Origin: an uncultured Collinsella sp.
Lineage (GTDB): Bacteria; Actinomycetota; Coriobacteriia; Coriobacteriales; Coriobacteriaceae
Length of the DNA: 26,738 nt
Reading direction: 5' to 3'
NCBI GenBank assembly: GCA_937923795.1
Contig: CALDWI010000077.1
Span: 1 to 26,738 of the forward strand
Both the position numbers and the translations under genes were made by a program. Shown piece after piece: positions 23,966 to 26,738 of this stretch; within the stretch, counting starts at the first letter, position 1, and the number at the start of each line of letters is the position of its first letter. Under the pieces are notes generated by a model, which saw nothing but the letters and a program-made list of their open reading frames with translations, was not told the DNA's origin and did not search any database.

Positions 23966-25069
23966 TTAATCAACAGAACCTAAATAGGTCATATAACAAT
24001 CCAATAACACTCTGGCCGCAGCATTAATTTCAAATACCTGCAAACCGGCATCGTCGCCAGGCGCGAAGACCTCTGTGCTCAACTCAATAAGTCTTTCGGC
24101 CCACTTTATACAGGAGCTAGAAAGTGATTCAAATTGCATCATGGATGTAACAGCGGTCTCAGAGGTAACGGTATCAGACGCAAGAATGGGTGTATGCGAT
24201 GCCTGGCATTCAACTCCGACCATTGGGAGGCCTTCATACAGGCTCGGCAGGCAGAAAACATCAAATGCTCGATATAAAGATGCTGCGTCGCTTCTAGTGC
24301 CCAAAAACCGAACAGAATGGCTAATCCCCAGACAATCAGCTTGGTCCTTTATCTGTTCAACCAACGGACCAGAACCAACCAAAACTAAAACTGCATCATT
24401 ACGAATCTTTAAAACCTGATCGAATATATTAAGCAAATATGAGTGATTCTTCTGCTCTGTAAAACGACCAATGTGCCCAATTAGAAGCTGTCCATCAGCA
24501 ACACCAAGCGATCGCCGCGTCCTTAGGCGATCCTCATCATCTGGCGCGAAAACAGACAAGTCGACAGCATTACGCATGACTACAAATTGAGAACTCGATC
24601 CAAATAACCATTCACCAGCGAATTTACTACATGCAAAACGGTGAGTCGGATACCGGTTTGATTGCGTTTTCAGCACGGCCTTCAGGGCATTCTTGGCATA
24701 CTCACCCCTACCACTCGTAGAGTGGCTATGGGCGATACGCACGGGGACACCCGCCTTCTTCGCAGCACGAAGAGGAAAGACCGAAAGCGCGTTGATGTGA
24801 CTATGGACAATCTTCCAGCCCTCTTGCTTAAAGAGACGCTGAAGCTCTCGCTGGTATTCAGCTACATGCTGATAGGGCGGTATCTCAAAGACCCTGCCAC
24901 CGAGCGATTCGATCTCGTCACGGGGAACAAGCGTCGAATCGGAATCAACAAGAAAGTCAAACTGCACTTTACCGCGATCGATGTGACGATAGTAATTCAT
25001 AACGACAGCTTCGACGCCGCCACCAACCATCTTGCCAACAACCTGAGCCACCCTAACCGGTTCAGTCAT
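23966..25069 (-). CDS. GT4 glycosyltransferase (EpsF-like)
   Basis: This 367-residue GT-B enzyme has RVAQVVGKMVGGGVEAVVMNYYR at the N-terminus in the EpsF style, VHSHINALSVFPLRAAKKAG in the first Rossmann domain, IGHIGRFTEQKNHSYLL at the domain switch, and LPSLYEGLPMVGVECQA (E-x7-E) at the donor site. It would add the second sugar to the lipid-linked intermediate. The ATG at 25069 directly follows the stop of the sugar transferase gene and uses GGAGG inside that gene's end. Base composition changes within this gene: the first part resembles the GC-rich genes to its right, the rest the AT-richer genes to its left. Confidence 0.9.
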   Translation of the reverse strand: MTEPVRVAQVVGKMVGGGVEAVVMNYYRHIDRGKVQFDFLVDSDSTLVPRDEIESLGGRVFEIPPYQHVAEYQRELQRLFKQEGWKIVHSHINALSVFPLRAAKKAGVPVRIAHSHSTSGRGEYAKNALKAVLKTQSNRYPTHRFACSKFAGEWLFGSSSQFVVMRNAVDLSVFAPDDEDRLRTRRSLGVADGQLLIGHIGRFTEQKNHSYLLNIFDQVLKIRNDAVLVLVGSGPLVEQIKDQADCLGISHSVRFLGTRSDAASLYRAFDVFCLPSLYEGLPMVGVECQASHTPILASDTVTSETAVTSMMQFESLSSSCIKWAERLIELSTEVFAPGDDAGLQVFEINAAARVLLDCYMTYLGSVD

Positions 25070-25819
25070 TTAGCAAGCACCTCCACCGGTAAAGACCTCA
25101 ACGACCGTGAGGAGAACAATCTTCAAGTCCGTGATGGGGCCGCGCTTGGCGATGTACTCCAAATCACGGCGGACCATGCCGTCGAAGTCGGTATCGTTGC
25201 GCTCCGTAACCTGCCACCAGCCGGTAATTCCCGGCTTGACGGCCAGACGCTGCAGGTCGTACTCGGTGTACTCCGCGACCTCATTAGGCAGCGGTGGGCG
25301 CGGGCCCACGACGGACATCTGACCCAGGAACACGTTGAGGAACTGCGGGAACTCGTCGATGGAGTGCTTGCGGATGAACTTCCCGATCCTGGTGACGCGG
25401 GGGTCCTCCTTCATCTTGAACATGGCGCCGGCGATCTCGTTCTGCTCCTTGAGCTCTGCCAGGCGCTCGTCGGCGTCCCTGTACATGGAGCGGAACTTCC
25501 ACATGCGGAAGGTGGACAGGCTGCCATCGCGGTGGGTCTGGCCCACGCGGATCTGGCTGTAGAAGGGGTTGCCCTCGCTCTCCAGACGGATAGCGGCGGC
25601 AAGAATCAGACTGGGGATAGCGATGGCACCGAGCACGACACCGCTGAACACGATGTCGAACGTGCGCTTGACGGCCCTATAGACAAGGCGCGAACGGTCC
25701 CAGTCCATGATGGATTGCATGGCCTTGTAGCGACCGACGCCCTCGCGCCGGCCCATGGCCTGAGCAATCAGCGCCGCCCCCGCAGGCGCATTATTCTCTG
25801 TTACTTCCTTAGCAGCCAC
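25070..25819 (-). CDS. Initiating sugar-phosphate transferase (bacterial sugar transferase, WbaP/PglC-like)
   Basis: This 249-residue polyprenyl-phosphate hexose-1-phosphate transferase has the family motifs: KRTFDIVFSGVVL starting the membrane helix, RMWKFRSMYRDAD, the catalytic IDEFPQFLNVFLGQMSVVGPRP, and KPGITGWWQV. It attaches the first sugar phosphate to undecaprenyl phosphate and so starts repeat-unit synthesis. It lacks the four extra N-terminal helices of full-length WbaP. The start is GTG at 25819; the nearest purine-rich site (AGGA) lies in the 3' arm of the hairpin at 25832-25849, about 14 bases away, so initiation may be weak or controlled by that structure. GC content is high like the loaP-like gene. 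Confidence 0.92.
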   Translation of the reverse strand: MAAKEVTENNAPAGAALIAQAMGRREGVGRYKAMQSIMDWDRSRLVYRAVKRTFDIVFSGVVLGAIAIPSLILAAAIRLESEGNPFYSQIRVGQTHRDGSLSTFRMWKFRSMYRDADERLAELKEQNEIAGAMFKMKEDPRVTRIGKFIRKHSIDEFPQFLNVFLGQMSVVGPRPPLPNEVAEYTEYDLQRLAVKPGITGWWQVTERNDTDFDGMVRRDLEYIAKRGPITDLKIVLLTVVEVFTGGGAC

Positions 25820-25831
25820 AATAAAACTTAC

Positions 25832-25849
25832 GTTCCTGTCCCCAGGAAC
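25832..25849 (-). promoter_or_regulatory. Perfect hairpin with GNRA-type loop between the loaP-like gene and the EPS genes
   Basis: In the leftward transcript GTTCCTG and CAGGAAC form a seven-base-pair stem closed by the loop GGGA, which fits the GNRA tetraloop pattern. It is preceded by a run of nine Gs (25857-25849). No U-run follows directly, so it is not a good terminator by itself. Its position just before the first biosynthetic gene suggests an antitermination signal or a structure limiting initiation of the next gene. The structure is seen; its role is inferred. Confidence 0.45.
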
Positions 25850-25903
25850 CCCCCCCCATCTATGAATCCAGAAACCAAATAATTTGCCGGCGCAACGTCT
25901 CCC

Positions 25904-26494
25904 TTACGTTTTGCTAGGCACGTCTAACGGAAGCAGCTCCCTAAAAGCGGAGTCGCCTTCGCCGACGTCCACCAGGCACCAGCGCTTATGACGGTCGATC
26001 TTCTTTACACGGGCCTCTTGCCCCACCAAGGGCCCTTGCTCTATGTGCAGCACGCCGTCTTCTATGCGGGCGACGCTGTTGCGCACCACGCCGTCGTCGT
26101 CGAGCACGCTGCAATACCAATCCTGCGCATCGTCCGGCATGGGCATGTACGCCCGCTCCCTACTTCCGGCGATGCGGCAGCCAAAACTCAACTGGGCCAA
26201 AGCCCTATCGAGCGAGGCGGCATCGTGCGTGGCGACGAAGAAATATTCCTTGTACATGGGTTTGGTTTGGAACGACCAGGCGCCGTCCCGCTTAAACCAG
26301 AACTCCTTTTGCATCACAAAAGCGTCCTGCATAAGGTTGTGTGGGATAATGCGGCGGACCTTTTCGCAGGTCTCGCGCTCTTTTCCATTGGGGGTGTGAA
26401 CCAGATACCAGCGGACGCGGCCGTGCTGGCTGTTGGTGGTGGCGCCGCTAAAAGCACCCGGCAGCTGCTCTTGGCGCCGTGCCGTCTGTTCCAT
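25904..26494 (-). CDS. loaP: LoaP-like NusG paralogue, transcription antiterminator
   Basis: This 196-residue protein has an NGN domain starting WYLVHTPNGKERETCEKVRR (about 29-48) and a C-terminal KOW domain, GPLVGQEARVKKIDRHKRWC, where the KIDRHKR string is typical of LoaP. Between them lies a MPMPDDAQDW...DGVVRNS...GPL stretch also usual in LoaP and not in housekeeping NusG. LoaP joins the elongation complex and lets it pass terminators in long exopolysaccharide or antibiotic operons. As the first gene here, it should act on the nine genes that follow. The ATG at 26494 is chosen for GAGGGGGG about eight bases upstream; a further in-frame start at 26533 has none. Confidence 0.83.
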   Translation of the reverse strand: MEQTARRQEQLPGAFSGATTNSQHGRVRWYLVHTPNGKERETCEKVRRIIPHNLMQDAFVMQKEFWFKRDGAWSFQTKPMYKEYFFVATHDAASLDRALAQLSFGCRIAGSRERAYMPMPDDAQDWYCSVLDDDGVVRNSVARIEDGVLHIEQGPLVGQEARVKKIDRHKRWCLVDVGEGDSAFRELLPLDVPSKT

Positions 26495-26517
26495 GTTCTC
26501 GCCCCCCCTCTTTTGGC

Positions 26518-26534
26518 TTTGCGATGCACGCAAA
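26518..26534 (-). promoter_or_regulatory. Leader hairpin upstream of the loaP-like gene
   Basis: TTTGCG and CGCAAA form a perfect six-base-pair stem with a five-base loop, ending just before the ribosome site of the loaP-like gene. It lies inside the expected leader if transcription begins near 26612. It could be autoregulatory or an RNA site for LoaP; only the pairing is seen. Confidence 0.3.
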
Positions 26535-26618
26535 TGCAGGGGCGTTTAGAACAGGCTTCTCGCTCGCAGCTAGGCGCAGTCGCAAAAGTACAGATTTTTT
26601 TATCTTTCGACAGACGAC

Positions 26619-26624
26619 ATTATA
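26619..26624 (-). promoter_or_regulatory. Possible -10 element of the EPS operon promoter
   Basis: A perfect TATAAT is read on the minus strand about 125 bases before the loaP-like start. No good -35 is present at 16-18 bases, so activation by another factor, or a different true promoter, is possible. The leader between this point and the gene has A-rich and hairpin-forming stretches. Confidence 0.4.
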
Positions 26625-26724
26625 CGAGCAATTAATCAGCGTCTGCCCAGATTACGCAAAATATACTGCTAGTAGGTACATCTCCCTTGATTATCGACTT
26701 TATCCGAACACCTCCCACATTCAT

Positions 26725-26738
26725 CCGCACATGTGCGG
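26725..26738. repeat. Perfect 14-base palindrome at the window edge
   Basis: CCGCACATGTGCGG is its own reverse complement and ends exactly at the window end, so it may extend further. It lies about 100 bases upstream of the possible EPS -10 element. It could be a regulator-binding site or the stem of a hairpin. No known consensus was recognised. Confidence 0.4.

Noticed and set aside
1..26738. CRISPR arrays, tRNA or rRNA genes, insertion sequences, prophage
   Set aside because: No regularly spaced repeats, no T-loop/anticodon arrangement, and no transposase or integrase-like protein was seen on either strand.

Overview
This window looks like a chromosomal stretch from a Gram-positive, high-GC gut actinobacterium, most probably a Coriobacteriia member such as Collinsella. 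That assignment is an inference. It rests on high third-position GC in the housekeeping-like genes, frequent GTG and TTG starts behind strong GGAGG sites, the Gram-positive form of the Pel locus, and a LoaP-type NusG paralogue. Almost everything is transcribed leftward (minus strand). Long open frames on the plus strand opposite these genes are shadows.

Region 1 (1-10483) is one tightly coupled operon read right to left: pelD-like (degenerate SDR + GAF + degenerate GGDEF), pelE-like, a DUF2194/deacetylase-like PelA counterpart, pelF, pelG, a CotH-family lipoprotein, a VTC-type polyphosphate polymerase domain protein, and the first 17 codons of a probable DUF4956 membrane protein. Neighbours overlap or lie within a few bases of each other. 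This is a Gram-positive Pel exopolysaccharide locus extended by a CotH-VTC-DUF4956 cassette. The PelD-like protein keeps an RxxD I-site (RESD) at the correct distance from a dead GGDEF (DGDVL), so c-di-GMP control of polymer synthesis is likely.

Region 2 (10484-14490) is a small defence-type island of two separate leftward operons: an RloA/RloB (AbiL-like) ATPase pair with its own sigma-A-type promoter, and a pair made of a four-helix membrane protein and a soluble MBL-fold hydrolase of the ComEC/Rec2 type, closed by a convincing intrinsic terminator. The second pair is the best candidate for an undescribed system.

Region 3 (14491-16738) is a scar. It holds an AT-rich gap with possible gene remnants, a structured leader, and a plus-strand chimera in which a secreted transglutaminase-like protein is fused in frame to the tail of an ABC-transporter ATPase.

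Region 4 (16739-26738) is a Wzx/Wzy-type exopolysaccharide operon read right to left: loaP-like antiterminator, initiating sugar-phosphate transferase, GT4, polysaccharide pyruvyl transferase, FrhB-like iron-sulfur protein, GT32-like transferase, an internally deleted GT4 remnant, GT2, Wzy polymerase and Wzx flippase. Base composition drops visibly after the first two genes, as expected for a conserved head followed by an exchangeable sugar-specific body. A perfect hairpin with a GNRA-type loop sits between the loaP-like gene and the rest and may be part of the antitermination signal.

Together the window holds two different surface-polymer loci flanking a mobile defence/decay zone. No tRNA, rRNA, CRISPR array or insertion sequence was recognised.
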